From contig CAXXKR010000004.1 of assembly GCA_963674955.2 (NCBI GenBank), forward strand, positions 992,001-1,056,000: a DNA stretch of 64,000 bases, in the 5' to 3' direction. Shown here one piece after another: positions 1-9,367 of the stretch. Numbering within the stretch: position 1 is the stretch's first letter; each line of letters starts with the position of its first letter. The notes under the pieces were generated by a model. It worked only from the letters and a program-made list of their open reading frames with translations, had not been told where the DNA came from and did no database searches. A program made the position numbers and the translations under genes. This DNA comes from G963674955 sp963674955. GTDB lineage: Bacteria > Desulfobacterota > Desulfovibrionia > Desulfovibrionales > Desulfovibrionaceae.

Positions 1-1520
1 ACGGCTTCGGCCTTGGCCTTCAGCACGTCCTCAAAGGTTTCAAAGCCAAGGTCGCTTCCAAGCTTGGCGGCCAGCCCCAGAACGAAGTCGGGGGCGGACT
101 TGACGTCCTTTTCGGGTGCGACCACGGGCGCTCCGGCGCAGTAAGTGGCCTGGGCGACTCCGTAGGGAGTCTGTATGTCGTCGTAGCGTTCAAAGGAATG
201 AGGCGTGGGCAGGACGAGATCGGCAATTGCAGCGGTCTCGTCGTTGTATGTGCTGAAACTCACGGTGAAACCGGCTTTGGCCAGAGACTGGGCCATGGTT
301 TCGGACTGAGGCAGCGCATAAACGGGGTTGGCTTCGTAAACCATGAGCACGTCGGGTGCGAATCCGCCGCCGGCCAGGTCGGCCAGCAAATCCTTGCCGC
401 CTTCCTGAGCGGAAGAGACGACTGTGGGGAATTCGGCAACCGCGTACATGCCGCCGCTGGCATTAAGCCTGCCGAGCAGCAGATTCAGGGCCGCACCGGC
501 CGCAAAGGCGGCGGCTCCGAAACCGGAACCGGGCACGACCACGGGCCTTCCGGCGGACATGAGTTTCTTGGCCAAGCCCTCGAGCACGTCGGCCTTGACG
601 CCGGTGGCCTTCTCAACCTGGCTCGGCGAGAACTTGGAGCGAACCAAGTAGTCGAACTGACTGAAGTCGTCGGCCATGGTGTAGGCACCGTTCTTTATGA
701 GGTAGTAGGCAAGGCCGAGGGCAAAGGCGGCAGCGCCTTCGGGAGAGACGGGCACCCACTGGTCACAGACGGCGGCGGTGCGGTTCTGCACCGGTCCGGC
801 GTAGACATATTCCGCGGTGGGGTCTTCGCCCATCGCGTGGGAGGCGTCAAAGGCCTTCTGGTTGCTGACGGTGGGGCCCCAGGATTCCAGGGCGTCCGCG
901 CCGAGCAGCAGCACGAAATCGGAGTTTTCCAGATCGAAACCGAGCTGGCCGTTGCCTTTCATCAACTCGTTCCAGGCCTTGTTGGCAACCTGCATGTCCG
1001 AAGGCATCTTGTAGAAAAAGCCGCCGAGCTGCGACATCAGGCCGGAGAAGACCTCGTTGGCCGTGCCGGTCTCGTCGCCGCTGATGACCGCAACCTTTCC
1101 GCCCGCAGCGGAAACCTTTTCGGCCAGAAGCGCTTCCGCGTCTTCCCAAGTGATGGATTCGTACTTGCCTTCGCCGACCTTTTTCAAGGGACCGGCCACG
1201 CGGGCTGCGCTGTTAAGCAATTGGGCGCCAGAGACGCTGACAGGATCAACGCCGCCCTTGCTCAGGGGATTCTCGGTATTGCCTTCCGTGGCGAAAGGAT
1301 ATCCGCCCACGGTCTTGACCATGACCGGACAGCCGGAAGGACAAAGTTTGCTCAAAGCTGGAACGGCCTTGACTTCCCCTTTTTTAAGTTTGGGAATCCA
1401 AGACCAATTCTGAGTCCAGATGGACACGTCGTCGATCAATTTCCAAGGCACCGGCGTAAACAGAGCGCCGACGGTGCCGCCAATTGACAGCTGTATAAAT
1501 GTTCTGCGATTCAAACCCAT
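1..1520 (-). CDS. qrcB: QrcB-like molybdopterin-oxidoreductase-family subunit of the Qrc complex (3' end outside window)
   Basis: The reading frame runs from an ATG at 1520 to the window edge, about 506 codons without a stop. The N-terminus has a twin-arginine export signal (RRTFIQL, residues 5-11) followed by a hydrophobic stretch. A CPSGCP motif near residue 66 replaces the longer [4Fe-4S] cysteine set of catalytic family members, and the rest reads like the Mo-bisPGD oxidoreductase fold. In sulfate reducers Qrc passes electrons from periplasmic hydrogenase/formate dehydrogenase via TpIc3 to menaquinone, and I recall that QrcB is a non-catalytic molybdopterin homologue. The multihaem gene lies 14 bp upstream on the same strand, as in qrcABCD. 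The family is clear; the QrcB assignment rests on the neighbour. Confidence 0.8.
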   Translation of the reverse strand, partial: MGLNRRTFIQLSIGGTVGALFTPVPWKLIDDVSIWTQNWSWIPKLKKGEVKAVPALSKLCPSGCPVMVKTVGGYPFATEGNTENPLSKGGVDPVSVSGAQLLNSAARVAGPLKKVGEGKYESITWEDAEALLAEKVSAAGGKVAVISGDETGTANEVFSGLMSQLGGFFYKMPSDMQVANKAWNELMKGNGQLGFDLENSDFVLLLGADALESWGPTVSNQKAFDASHAMGEDPTAEYVYAGPVQNRTAAVCDQWVPVSPEGAAAFALGLAYYLIKNGAYTMADDFSQFDYLVRSKFSPSQVEKATGVKADVLEGLAKKLMSAGRPVVVPGSGFGAAAFAAGAALNLLLGRLNASGGMYAVAEFPTVVSSAQEGGKDLLADLAGGGFAPDVLMVYEANPVYALPQSETMAQSLAKAGFTVSFSTYNDETAAIADLVLPTPHSFERYDDIQTPYGVAQATYCAGAPVVAPEKDVKSAPDFVLGLAAKLGSDLGFETFEDVLKAKAEA

Positions 1521-1534
1521 TGCAGCACCCCTTT

Positions 1535-2086
1535 TTACTTATGGCAGACGTAGCAGGCATTGCTTACGCCGGATTCTGCATGACAACGTTCACACTGCCA
1601 CATCTTCATCGTCTGCTTGCTGTATCCGGTAATTCTGTTTTCATAGTACAGAGGCGCCTTCTCAGCGTTTGCAACATCCGGATGGCATTCAGTGCAATCC
1701 ATGCCGTCATGCGCCATATGAGAAAAGTACACGTTATCGGGCTGATACTGATAATTCAGCCACGGCACTTCCTTTTCCTGCTGCACGTACTCGGTAACAA
1801 ATTTTTCCTCGGCAGGGTCTTCGCCCATCACTTCCTCGTGACAGTCGGTGCACTGCTCGTTGCTGGGCATGCCAGCATAGGAACCGTCATCCCGGTAGAC
1901 GTGACAACTGTCACATTCCATTCCCTGGTCCTCAACGTGAAGCTTGTGGCTGAATTGCACGGGCTGTTCCTTTTCGCTGAAAAGCAGCTGAGGAAAAACC
2001 ACCCACAAAACGACCACGGACGCCAGGAAGCCAAGGAGGAACGGCAGAACCCCTCCACACCTGCTCGATGCTCTTTTTTCCTCCAT
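1535..2086 (-). CDS. qrcA: QrcA-like membrane-anchored multihaem cytochrome c
   Basis: A 183-residue protein with one N-terminal membrane segment (about residues 12-36) and a periplasmic domain carrying five CxxCH haem-binding motifs, at C58, C79, C131, C165 and C178. It resembles class III / NrfH-like small cytochromes. In the Qrc complex this subunit takes electrons from the tetrahaem cytochrome c3 pool and hands them on towards the quinone site. I recall six haems for the characterised D. vulgaris QrcA but see only five canonical motifs here, so a sixth would need a non-standard attachment. It starts an operon with the qrcB-like gene, 14 bp downstream. Confidence 0.8.
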   Translation of the reverse strand: MEEKRASSRCGGVLPFLLGFLASVVVLWVVFPQLLFSEKEQPVQFSHKLHVEDQGMECDSCHVYRDDGSYAGMPSNEQCTDCHEEVMGEDPAEEKFVTEYVQQEKEVPWLNYQYQPDNVYFSHMAHDGMDCTECHPDVANAEKAPLYYENRITGYSKQTMKMWQCERCHAESGVSNACYVCHK

Positions 2087-2245
2087 AACCTCGCCCCATC
2101 ACTCCTAATGTTAAATGATGTGATAATTACCAACTAAACTACGTCTCTTTAAGTTAGTCTTCTTTTCCGTGTCAAGGGATTATGAAATATTTCACGAGCG
2201 ATTCCCCCGCAAAAAAACAATAAAACACCGCCCCGGACAAATGTT

Positions 2246-2818
2246 TCATGCGACCTCAAAGACAAAGGGCGAATCAAAATCCTTCATTTTCTGAAGTCCC
2301 CTGTCCTTTTCCGAAAGGATCGGTCCCGTCTCGGGCATGCCGCCGGACCAGTCCACCCCGAGATCCGGGTCGTCCCAGGCGATGCCCCCCTCGTATTGAG
2401 GAGAATAGTCCGCATCCACCTTGTAGAAGAATTCGCAGTCCTGCTCCAGGGTCAGGTAGGCATGGGCAAACCCCTTGGGCACGAAAAGTCGGCGGAAATT
2501 GGCGGCGGAAAGTTCGGCCTTGAACCACTTGCCATAGCGAGGCGACCCTTTGCGCAGGTCCACCACCACGTCCAGCACCCTGCCCCTGGTGACCCACACC
2601 AGCTTGGCCTGGGCCATTGGCGGAGCCTGGAAATGAAATCCCCTGAGCACCCCGGCGTCCTTGGAGTAAGCATGATTGTCCTGGACGAATTCCGTTTCTA
2701 TGCCCATTTCAAGGAAACGCCCCCGGTTGTAGCTCTCCAAAAAAAAACCACGCTCGTCGCCGAACACCTTCGGCTCCAGTATCAATAGTCCGGGGAAATC
2801 CGTTGGCACGACCTTCAC
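2246..2818 (-). CDS. rfbC: dTDP-4-dehydrorhamnose 3,5-epimerase
   Basis: A 190-residue RmlC-family cupin that epimerises dTDP-4-keto-6-deoxyglucose at C3 and C5 in dTDP-L-rhamnose synthesis for surface polysaccharide. The signature LRGFHFQ contains the catalytic histidine, with VLDVVVDLRKGSPRYG and FVPKGFAHAYLTL further on. I chose the GTG at 2818 because a perfect GGAGGT (2825-2830) lies 6 nt upstream; an in-frame ATG at 2851 would add 11 residues with no family similarity. It stands alone: the next minus-strand gene is the qrc pair, 160 bp away, and the gene behind it is divergent. Other rml genes are not in the window. Confidence 0.93.
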   Translation of the reverse strand: MKVVPTDFPGLLILEPKVFGDERGFFLESYNRGRFLEMGIETEFVQDNHAYSKDAGVLRGFHFQAPPMAQAKLVWVTRGRVLDVVVDLRKGSPRYGKWFKAELSAANFRRLFVPKGFAHAYLTLEQDCEFFYKVDADYSPQYEGGIAWDDPDLGVDWSGGMPETGPILSEKDRGLQKMKDFDSPFVFEVA

Positions 2819-2982
2819 GAAAACACCTCCAGCTTTGGATTCACAAATCATTTATCCGAGTTGGGCCTCCGACACAAGCAATGCGCTAAACAATTAAAAC
2901 AAATTGCCGCGTATTCACTTTTCCACTGCCCTCTGCTACTTGCTTTCCAGAAACAAAACCGATCTTAACCCGGGGCTTGATT

Positions 2983-3516
2983 ATGAACTTTCTGGATATC
3001 AGTCTGCTGGCCATTGTGGTTCTTTTCGCCCTTAGGGGCCTGTCCAAGGGCTTCCTGAGCGAGGTCTTCGCCCTGGGCGCGCTGGTGGCCGGGACTATTG
3101 CGGCCTCGCGCTACTACGACGTGGTGGAGCCGCATCTGCAGGTCTACATGTCCAACCCCACGGGCGTTAAGGCGGCCAGCTACCTTTTGACCTTTCTGGC
3201 GGCCATGATCCTGGTCTCGCTGGTGGGCAAGCTGATCAAGACCATGCTTGTGGTGCCGATACTGGGCGGCGCGGACAGGATCGCGGGCGGGGCCTTCGGC
3301 GCGCTCGAAGGCGCTCTCATCGGCCTGCTCATCCTGCTCATGATCCAGTCCTTCATGCCCAAGGTAAACTTCCTCAAGGAATCCGTGCTGGCTCCCAAGG
3401 CCGAACCCGCCCTGGTCTATCTGGCCGACTTCACCCCGGAATCCATGCGCGAAACCTTGAAGGAAGGCGGCATCGTCCTGCCCGAATCCCCCAAAGAGGA
3501 TCAACCGGTGCAATAG
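2983..3516 (+). CDS. cvpA: CvpA family inner-membrane protein
   Basis: A 177-residue protein with four predicted membrane helices and the CvpA-family opening (MNFLDISLLAIVVLFALRGL), a helical pair around residues 60-85 and 100-120, and a soluble C-terminal tail. CvpA was named for its effect on colicin V production and is linked to envelope integrity and bile-salt resistance; its molecular function is not settled. I take the ATG at 2983; a TTG two codons earlier is possible. The stop is 51 bp from the mazG start on the same strand, so the two are probably cotranscribed. Confidence 0.8.
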   Translation: MNFLDISLLAIVVLFALRGLSKGFLSEVFALGALVAGTIAASRYYDVVEPHLQVYMSNPTGVKAASYLLTFLAAMILVSLVGKLIKTMLVVPILGGADRIAGGAFGALEGALIGLLILLMIQSFMPKVNFLKESVLAPKAEPALVYLADFTPESMRETLKEGGIVLPESPKEDQPVQ

Positions 3517-3567
3517 ACCGATCATTTCCGGCCTTTTCCGGCCTTGAACCATAAACGGAGAATATTT

Positions 3568-4362
3568 GTGGGTTCCCCTGAAAAATCACTGACCGAATTG
3601 CGCAAGGTAATCGACGCCCTGCTCGGTCCCGACGGTTGTCCGTGGGACAGGCAGCAAACCCCGGAAAGCCTTTGCGACTATATAATAGAGGAAGGCTTCG
3701 AGCTGGTGGAGGCCATCCGCTCCGGCGACAGGGAGGAGGCCAGGGAGGAGCTTGGCGACGTGCTTTTCCTGCTCATATTCGCGGCCACGCTCTATGAAAG
3801 GGCCGGAGACTTTGATCTGGCCCAGGCCCTGGACGGTAGCGCGGAAAAGATGATCCGCCGCCACCCACATGTGTTCGGGGACAAGAATTTCAAGGACCGC
3901 AAAGCCCTGATGGACAATTGGGAGCGCACCAAAAAGGAAGAGAAAAGCGACAAGAGCGAGGAAAAAAAACGGGCCTTCGCCTCCCTGCCCAAGGGGCTTC
4001 CGCCCCTGCTCCGGGCATACCGCATCAATTCCAAGGCCGCACGGCTGGGCTTCACCTGGGAAACGGACGAGGAAGTGGAAAGGCAGCTTGAGTCGGAATG
4101 GCGGGAATGGCGCGAGACTCTTTCGGGCAACGATCTTGAGGCGCAGGAAGAGGAATTCGGGGACTATCTGTTCACGCTGGTGGAACTGGGCCGCCGCAAG
4201 GGTTACAAGGCCAACTCCGCTTTGGCCGGGGCAAACCGCAAATTCCTGGAGCGGTTCGAGATCATGGAAGATTTGGCCCGTGAGAGAGGCCTGGACATGG
4301 GGGAAATGGAGATGGAAGGGCTAAACGCCCTATGGGATGAGGCGAAAAAAGCCCCCAGCTGA
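3568..4362 (+). CDS. mazG: Nucleoside triphosphate pyrophosphohydrolase MazG
   Basis: A 264-residue MazG with two MazG domains. The N-terminal one has CPWDRQQTPESL and the metal-binding EExxE-type helices (EEGFELVEAI, EEAREELGD). The second, around residues 130-235, has QEEEFGDYLFTLVELGRR. MazG hydrolyses non-canonical NTPs to NMP and pyrophosphate. The GTG at 3568 is preferred (GGAG at 3557-3560) over the TTG at 3544. The last 20 codons are duplicated, with five base differences, at 9925-9987 next to tRNA-Ser, so the C-terminus of this gene sits at an integration boundary. The C-terminus here may have been supplied or exchanged during insertion of the accessory segment. Confidence 0.93.
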   Translation: MGSPEKSLTELRKVIDALLGPDGCPWDRQQTPESLCDYIIEEGFELVEAIRSGDREEAREELGDVLFLLIFAATLYERAGDFDLAQALDGSAEKMIRRHPHVFGDKNFKDRKALMDNWERTKKEEKSDKSEEKKRAFASLPKGLPPLLRAYRINSKAARLGFTWETDEEVERQLESEWREWRETLSGNDLEAQEEEFGDYLFTLVELGRRKGYKANSALAGANRKFLERFEIMEDLARERGLDMGEMEMEGLNALWDEAKKAPS

Positions 4363-4392
4363 TGCTGGAGGCCATTGTCGTCTGGCGGAGGG
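4345..4392. repeat. 48-bp direct repeat, copy 1 (left boundary of accessory segment)
   Basis: Identical over 48 bp to 5925-5972 and 9970-10017. It begins in the last codons of mazG (AAAAAAGCCCCCAGC), contains a hairpin, and ends with TGGCGGAGGG, the reverse complement of the last ten bases of tRNA-Ser(UGA) including CCA. Copy 1 is followed by unrelated AT-richer DNA instead of the tRNA body, as expected of an attachment-site copy created by insertion. Confidence 0.9.
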
Positions 4393-4421
4393 TACAACAT
4401 GCGCAATTGCAACAAATTTTA

Positions 4422-5702
4422 TCATGCAATCAAAGGCAACCGTACCGCAATAGTCGTTCCCTTCCCCTCTTCCGATTCGGCCCGGATGACACCTTTGTAA
4501 TGTTCCACAATCTGCTTGCAGATGGCTAGACCCAACCCGGCGCCCTTGGTGTTTTCCTTGGTTTCCAGACACTGGTAATACTTTTCGAAAATATGCTCCA
4601 CATCATTTGCCGGTATACCCTTGCCCGTATCCTGGACAATAATTTCCCCGTGACTATTGGATGTTTTCCGCACCACAGCGCGAACAAACCCGCTTTTCGT
4701 GAATTTGAGCGAATTATTCAAAAGATTGATCATCAATTGCTTAATCTTGTCCGGATCGGCATTGACAAACAATGGCTGTTTGGGAGCCAAAAACTCAAGC
4801 TCCAGCGGGAGATCGTCGGGAATCTGGCCCTTGATTGATCGAAACGACTCGCCCACGATCTCTGCGAGATCAATCCGGGCATCATTCCATCCCATCTTGC
4901 CCGCCTCAATTTTGTTCAGATCAAGCAAGTCGTCGATGAGGCGTGCGAGGCGTTCGCTTTCCAAGAAAATAATCCCGGAATTCTCTATAATTCGCCTGCA
5001 GAGCTTTTTTTCATTTGCCCCGTGAACGGCCTGCCGTTCAGAGACTTTCCCGGCATCTCTATTGATCAGCCGGGCAAAACCCATGATTGATGTCAACGGC
5101 GTGCGCAGTTCATGGGATGCGGATGACAGAAAAGCTGATTTCTGGGCATTCAGATGCTGCAGCTTACGATTTGCTTCACGGAGCTCGCTGGTCCTTTCAA
5201 GAATCCTGGCCTCTAGCGTCTCCCCGGCCTCACGTAGTTCCAGCTCGATCTGCTTGCGGTTGGTAATATCCCAAAACATCCCCATTATTCCGCAAACCCT
5301 GTCGCCATTATCATACATAGGAGCCTTGACCACCTGGATATAACGCGTGTCGCCTTTCAGTTGAATGTGCTCCTCTTCACATGTGAAAATAGTTTCCGTC
5401 TCAATCACCTGCCGATCATTGGCCCGATACTTTTCAGCGGCTTCCCTGGGGTGCAATGCGAAGTCATCAAGACCGATCAATTCCTCGCAAGTGATGCCCT
5501 GCAACTGGCAATACACCTCATTTCCGTATGTAAACTTTCCCATCTTGTCCTTGCAGAAAACCGGATGGGGAATGCTTTCAACGAGTTCACCAAAAAAAAG
5601 CGAATTCATTAAACGCTTTTCAACTGCTTCAAGGCGACGGCGCAGCTCCTGATTTTCCTGATAAACAGTAGCTATTGACTTTTCATCATATCCCGCAGGC
5701 AT
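4422..5702 (-). CDS. PAS-domain sensor histidine kinase (island)
   Basis: A 426-residue cytoplasmic kinase: a short N-terminal coiled coil, a PAS domain (about residues 35-150, ending GIMGMFWDITNRK), a second coiled coil, HisKA with phospho-acceptor H197 in SSASHELRTPLTS, and an ATP-binding domain with N box NLLNNSLKFT, G1 DTGKGI and G2 GAGLGL. No membrane segment or receiver domain is visible, and no response regulator is adjacent. The ATG at 5702 has GGGAG eight bases upstream; the longer TTG start at 5720 is unlikely. The gene fills the first of the two repeat-bounded segments alone. Its input signal and partner cannot be read from the sequence. Confidence 0.9.
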   Translation of the reverse strand: MPAGYDEKSIATVYQENQELRRRLEAVEKRLMNSLFFGELVESIPHPVFCKDKMGKFTYGNEVYCQLQGITCEELIGLDDFALHPREAAEKYRANDRQVIETETIFTCEEEHIQLKGDTRYIQVVKAPMYDNGDRVCGIMGMFWDITNRKQIELELREAGETLEARILERTSELREANRKLQHLNAQKSAFLSSASHELRTPLTSIMGFARLINRDAGKVSERQAVHGANEKKLCRRIIENSGIIFLESERLARLIDDLLDLNKIEAGKMGWNDARIDLAEIVGESFRSIKGQIPDDLPLELEFLAPKQPLFVNADPDKIKQLMINLLNNSLKFTKSGFVRAVVRKTSNSHGEIIVQDTGKGIPANDVEHIFEKYYQCLETKENTKGAGLGLAICKQIVEHYKGVIRAESEEGKGTTIAVRLPLIA

Positions 5703-5924
5703 CAAATTTCTCCCAATCAATGTCGATTAGAATTGCCCAGTCCACAAATAATACCCAACTAATTCAATGCTATTTAGTAAAATCAGGACACCCATCCTGT
5801 CAGCAATGCGCTCGAAAAATGAAAAGTTCCCAAGCGTTCCAACCATAGCACGACAAACGCCGACATTAAAACCCCTGCCGACATTTTATTATAATAATGC
5901 TGTCAGTTTTGTGGACAGGCAACA

Positions 5925-5972
5925 AAAAAAGCCCCCAGCTGATGCTGGAGGCCATTGTCGTCTGGCGGAGGG
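5925..5972. repeat. 48-bp direct repeat, copy 2 (junction of the two inserted segments)
   Basis: Identical to copies 1 and 3 over 48 bp, but preceded by unrelated sequence (ACAGGCAAC) instead of mazG codons and followed by the 3' end of the ATPase gene. It still carries the tRNA-Ser terminator hairpin, in the orientation that would terminate minus-strand transcription leaving the ATPase gene. Confidence 0.9.
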
Positions 5973-5980
5973 ATCAATAA

Positions 5981-8695
5981 TCAAGGATTCCGAGCTTTGT
6001 TTTTTTCCCATTTCTTGTCGGCTTCCACAATCAGCAGACCCGCCACACCGCAACTGATGATAATCATCCAGTCCGTAAACGATATCGGGACGCTATGGAA
6101 AATATCATTCATGAATGGCGCATAGGTATACAGCATTTGCAACGCGATACTGGCCACAAACCCAATGATAACCCAAGGATTGCTCATGAGCCCAAGTTCC
6201 AAAGGAGACTTGTCAAAAGACCTTGAATTGAAAAGATAAAACGCTTCAACGATTATGAACACGTTTACGGCCACAGTTCTGGCCTTCTCTTCCGTGCCGC
6301 CGGAAACAAGCACCAACTCGAACAGGCCGAATGCAGAAACAAGCAACAAAATGCTTATCATGGATATTCGCTTCAGGATCAGCCTGTCCAGCAAAGGCTT
6401 TTCCGAACCTCTGGGAGGCTTGTCCATCAACCCCGGCTCCCTGGGCTCGAACGCAAGCATCATTCCGAGGCAGACCGCAGTGGTCATATTGATCCACAGG
6501 ATCTGCACCGGTAGAATCGGCAATGTCGCACCGAATATGATCGCCATCATGATCACCAACCCTTCACCGGCGTTTGTCGGCAGGGTCCATGCGATGAACT
6601 TCAGCAAATTTGAAAAAACGCAACGCCCTTCTTCGACGGCTTCTTCGATCGTGGCGAAGTTGTCGTCCGTGAGCACCATGTCCGAGGCTTCCTTGGCGGC
6701 CTCAGTACCTCCCAGGCCCATTGCGATGCCTATATCCGCCTGTTTCAGGGCCGGAGCATCGTTCACTCCGTCGCCGGTCATTGCGCAAACTTCCTTGCGA
6801 GCCTGAAGGGCCATGACCAATCTGAGCTTTTGTTCGGGTGAAACCCTTGCGAATACCGACGTGTCCCCCACTACTTCAATCAGTTGCCTGTCGGACAGTG
6901 CTTCTATCTCCGAACCAGTGATGACCACGCAATTATCGGTGGTGCAGTCAGGTGCGGTCAGGCCGAGCATTTCGCCAATCACCTGCGCTGTAACCGCATG
7001 GTCACCCGTTATCATCTTTACATCAATACCGGCATTGTGACATGTGGCAATGGCTTTTTTTGCTTCTTCCCTGGGCGGATCAATGATGCCTTGAAGCCCT
7101 AGAAACTCCATGTCCTGAAGGTCGTCCTGCATGATTATGGTTTTGTCCGCAGGAAAAAGCCTGCGGGAAAAAGCCAGGACACGCTTGCCCGCTGAGGCAT
7201 AGGAATGGAGCTTTTCCGTGACCGCATTCAATTCCAGGCTCTTGCTGTCCCCTGCAAATGTCATGGCCGTAGAACAGTTTTCCGCCACCTTCTCGGCGGC
7301 GCCTTTCATATAAATAACCGTTCCGTCTTCAGTTGAATGAAGTGTGGCCATATACTGCAAGTCGGACTCAAAGGGTATTTCGTCCACACGCGGGGCCTTG
7401 GCCGTAGCAAGGTCACGGTTAAATCCCATCTTTGCCGCAGAAACCAGCAGGGCCGCCTCTGTGGGGTCGCCTTGCGCCTCATATCGCTCCCCATCAAATA
7501 TCAATTCAGCGTCATTGCAAAGCAGGCCGGCTTCAAGACATGCGGCCAGTGCAAAATTGTTTTCCGGATCGTGCCGGCCGCCACCCGGGTCCGGTTCAAT
7601 CCCGCCAACAGGTGAATAACCCGAGCCGCTTACAGTGTATTCGAATTCTCCGGCATAGATATTCTTGGTGGTCATCTGATTTTCCGTAAGCGTGCCGGTC
7701 TTGTCCGAACAAATCACCGTTGTGCCACCCAGGGTTTCCACTGCCGGCAGTTTTCTTATGATGGCCCGTTTTTTGGCCATGCGGGACACTGCCATGGCCA
7801 AAATGACCGTAACAACGGCCGGAAGTCCTTCAGGTATTGCGCCAACCGCCAATGCCACGGCAACCATGAACATTTCTGAAACCGACTCGTCCCGAATCAC
7901 TCCAGCCAAAAAAGAAGCTGCGGCCAGACCCAAAATCGCGTAAAGAACTATGTGGCTGAATTTCTTAATCTTCTGTGTAAGAGGAGTATCGATTCCCTGG
8001 GCTGAGTCGATCAGGCTCGAAATCCGTCCCAGCTCCGTGCGATTTCCGGTTGCAACAACAATTCCGCGGCCTTGGCCGTAGCTAACTATCGTTCCGGCGT
8101 AAGCCATGGATGTGCGTTCAGCGAGAACCGCTTCATGGCCGGTAGCGCCGGACTGCTTTGAAACCGGAACAGACTCGCCCGTCATGGATGCCTCGTCAAT
8201 GCGCAAGTCTTTGGCTGCGATAAGCCTGAGGTCGGCGGGCACCTTGTCGCCAGAGCGCAGAATTACAATGTCGCCGGGGACAAGGCCGGAAGCATCAACA
8301 TTGACCTCTTTGCCTGAACGTACCACCGAAGTGATCATGTTGATCGTTTTCTTTAATGACTCAAGAGTATTAAACGCCCGGTACTCCTGTATAAACCCCA
8401 TGACCGCATTCACTGCGACAACGGACATGATGACCAGTGAATCCACCCATTCACCCAACAGCAAGGTTACGAGGCCTGCAATTAGCAAAATATAGACAAG
8501 CGGCTGGTTGAGTTGCTGAAAAAAAATCTCGATAATCGTCAGTGATTCTTTACCCTGAATAAGATTTGGCCCGAAATGCTCAAACCTCCGCTCCACCTCA
8601 AAAAGGTCTAGACCATTCTCTATCTTAACGTTGAAAAGATTTGCCACTTCTTCGAAAGGGATATGATGCCAATGTTTATCAAGTAATGTCTCCAT
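5981..8695 (-). CDS. P2-type cation-transporting ATPase
   Basis: A 904-residue P-type ATPase with N-terminal cation ATPase domain, actuator motif MTGES (171-175), phosphorylation site DKTGTLTENQ (D331) and hinge GDGVNDAPALK. The M4 motif PEGLP (288-292) marks the SERCA/PMR-like P2 group. M5 has NAGEG. M6 reads WINMTTAV, so the second M6 ligand position, Asp in Ca2+ pumps, is not acidic. I recall this M6 form from CtpF-like pumps of actinobacteria. Ca2+, Mn2+ or monovalent cations are possible substrates; none is proved. It lies in the second repeat-bounded segment and is transcribed divergently from the PsiE-family gene 127 bp away. Confidence 0.93.
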   Translation of the reverse strand: METLLDKHWHHIPFEEVANLFNVKIENGLDLFEVERRFEHFGPNLIQGKESLTIIEIFFQQLNQPLVYILLIAGLVTLLLGEWVDSLVIMSVVAVNAVMGFIQEYRAFNTLESLKKTINMITSVVRSGKEVNVDASGLVPGDIVILRSGDKVPADLRLIAAKDLRIDEASMTGESVPVSKQSGATGHEAVLAERTSMAYAGTIVSYGQGRGIVVATGNRTELGRISSLIDSAQGIDTPLTQKIKKFSHIVLYAILGLAAASFLAGVIRDESVSEMFMVAVALAVGAIPEGLPAVVTVILAMAVSRMAKKRAIIRKLPAVETLGGTTVICSDKTGTLTENQMTTKNIYAGEFEYTVSGSGYSPVGGIEPDPGGGRHDPENNFALAACLEAGLLCNDAELIFDGERYEAQGDPTEAALLVSAAKMGFNRDLATAKAPRVDEIPFESDLQYMATLHSTEDGTVIYMKGAAEKVAENCSTAMTFAGDSKSLELNAVTEKLHSYASAGKRVLAFSRRLFPADKTIIMQDDLQDMEFLGLQGIIDPPREEAKKAIATCHNAGIDVKMITGDHAVTAQVIGEMLGLTAPDCTTDNCVVITGSEIEALSDRQLIEVVGDTSVFARVSPEQKLRLVMALQARKEVCAMTGDGVNDAPALKQADIGIAMGLGGTEAAKEASDMVLTDDNFATIEEAVEEGRCVFSNLLKFIAWTLPTNAGEGLVIMMAIIFGATLPILPVQILWINMTTAVCLGMMLAFEPREPGLMDKPPRGSEKPLLDRLILKRISMISILLLVSAFGLFELVLVSGGTEEKARTVAVNVFIIVEAFYLFNSRSFDKSPLELGLMSNPWVIIGFVASIALQMLYTYAPFMNDIFHSVPISFTDWMIIISCGVAGLLIVEADKKWEKNKARNP

Positions 8696-8822
8696 AAAAA
8701 ATTATCCTGTTTTCTTCATTCATTAAAAGGTTTTGTTTGTTTTTGGACATATGCATTGTTGACAAATGCCGACGAAAAGGAGAAAAAATTTATGGTAACA
8801 TATATCTCGCGAATGATGCTGC

Positions 8823-9347
8823 ATGTCAATCCAGATTGACCGGAGTAACACATTGGTACTTATTGATCCTGCGGAATTGAAAATAGGGAAAGAGAGCCCC
8901 CTCACGAACAGGCTGTGGAAGATTGTCAAGGGGTCTTTAGCCGTTCTGGCGGTTCTAATGACCCTTGTAATAATCTGGGGCATCTTCGATGTCATATATG
9001 TTCTCTACCAGCGGCTTACCACTCCTCCGCTTTACCTGCTGAACATCAATGACATCCTGGCAACATTCGGAGCCTTCATGGCCGTCCTGATTGCTATCGA
9101 AATATTTGCCAATATCATTATATACTTACAATCTGAAACGATCCACCTAAAGCTTGTCATGTCAACAGCACTGATGGCTGCTGCAAGAAAAGTGATTGTA
9201 ATGGATTTCAGCGTGACCACTTATCTTGAAATAATTTCCCTTGGCGTTGTAATCTTGGCATTGAGTATTGGTTATTGGCTCATTTGCACCGACGGATCAC
9301 AAGGCAAACTAAAAGAACAATGTTCGGATGCTGAAAACGAACAGTAA
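8823..9347 (+). CDS. PsiE-family inner-membrane protein
   Basis: A 174-residue protein with four hydrophobic helices (about 36-58, 78-100, a shorter one near 108-128, and 133-155) and a hydrophilic C-terminus. The segment VLIAIEIFANIIIYL followed by ALMAAARKVIVMDF matches the phosphate-starvation-inducible PsiE family (PF06146), whose function is unknown. The ATG at 8823 has only a weak ribosome-binding site. The gene is followed 20 bp downstream by a small exported protein and lies head-to-head with the ATPase, so the three may share a regulatory region at 8696-8822. Confidence 0.75.
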   Translation: MSIQIDRSNTLVLIDPAELKIGKESPLTNRLWKIVKGSLAVLAVLMTLVIIWGIFDVIYVLYQRLTTPPLYLLNINDILATFGAFMAVLIAIEIFANIIIYLQSETIHLKLVMSTALMAAARKVIVMDFSVTTYLEIISLGVVILALSIGYWLICTDGSQGKLKEQCSDAENEQ

Positions 9348-9367
9348 ACACAGGAGCTTTTGTTTTT

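Noticed and set aside
198..1487. 429-codon plus-strand frame at the left edge
   Set aside because: Antisense of the QrcB-like frame, which has a Tat signal and oxidoreductase motifs.
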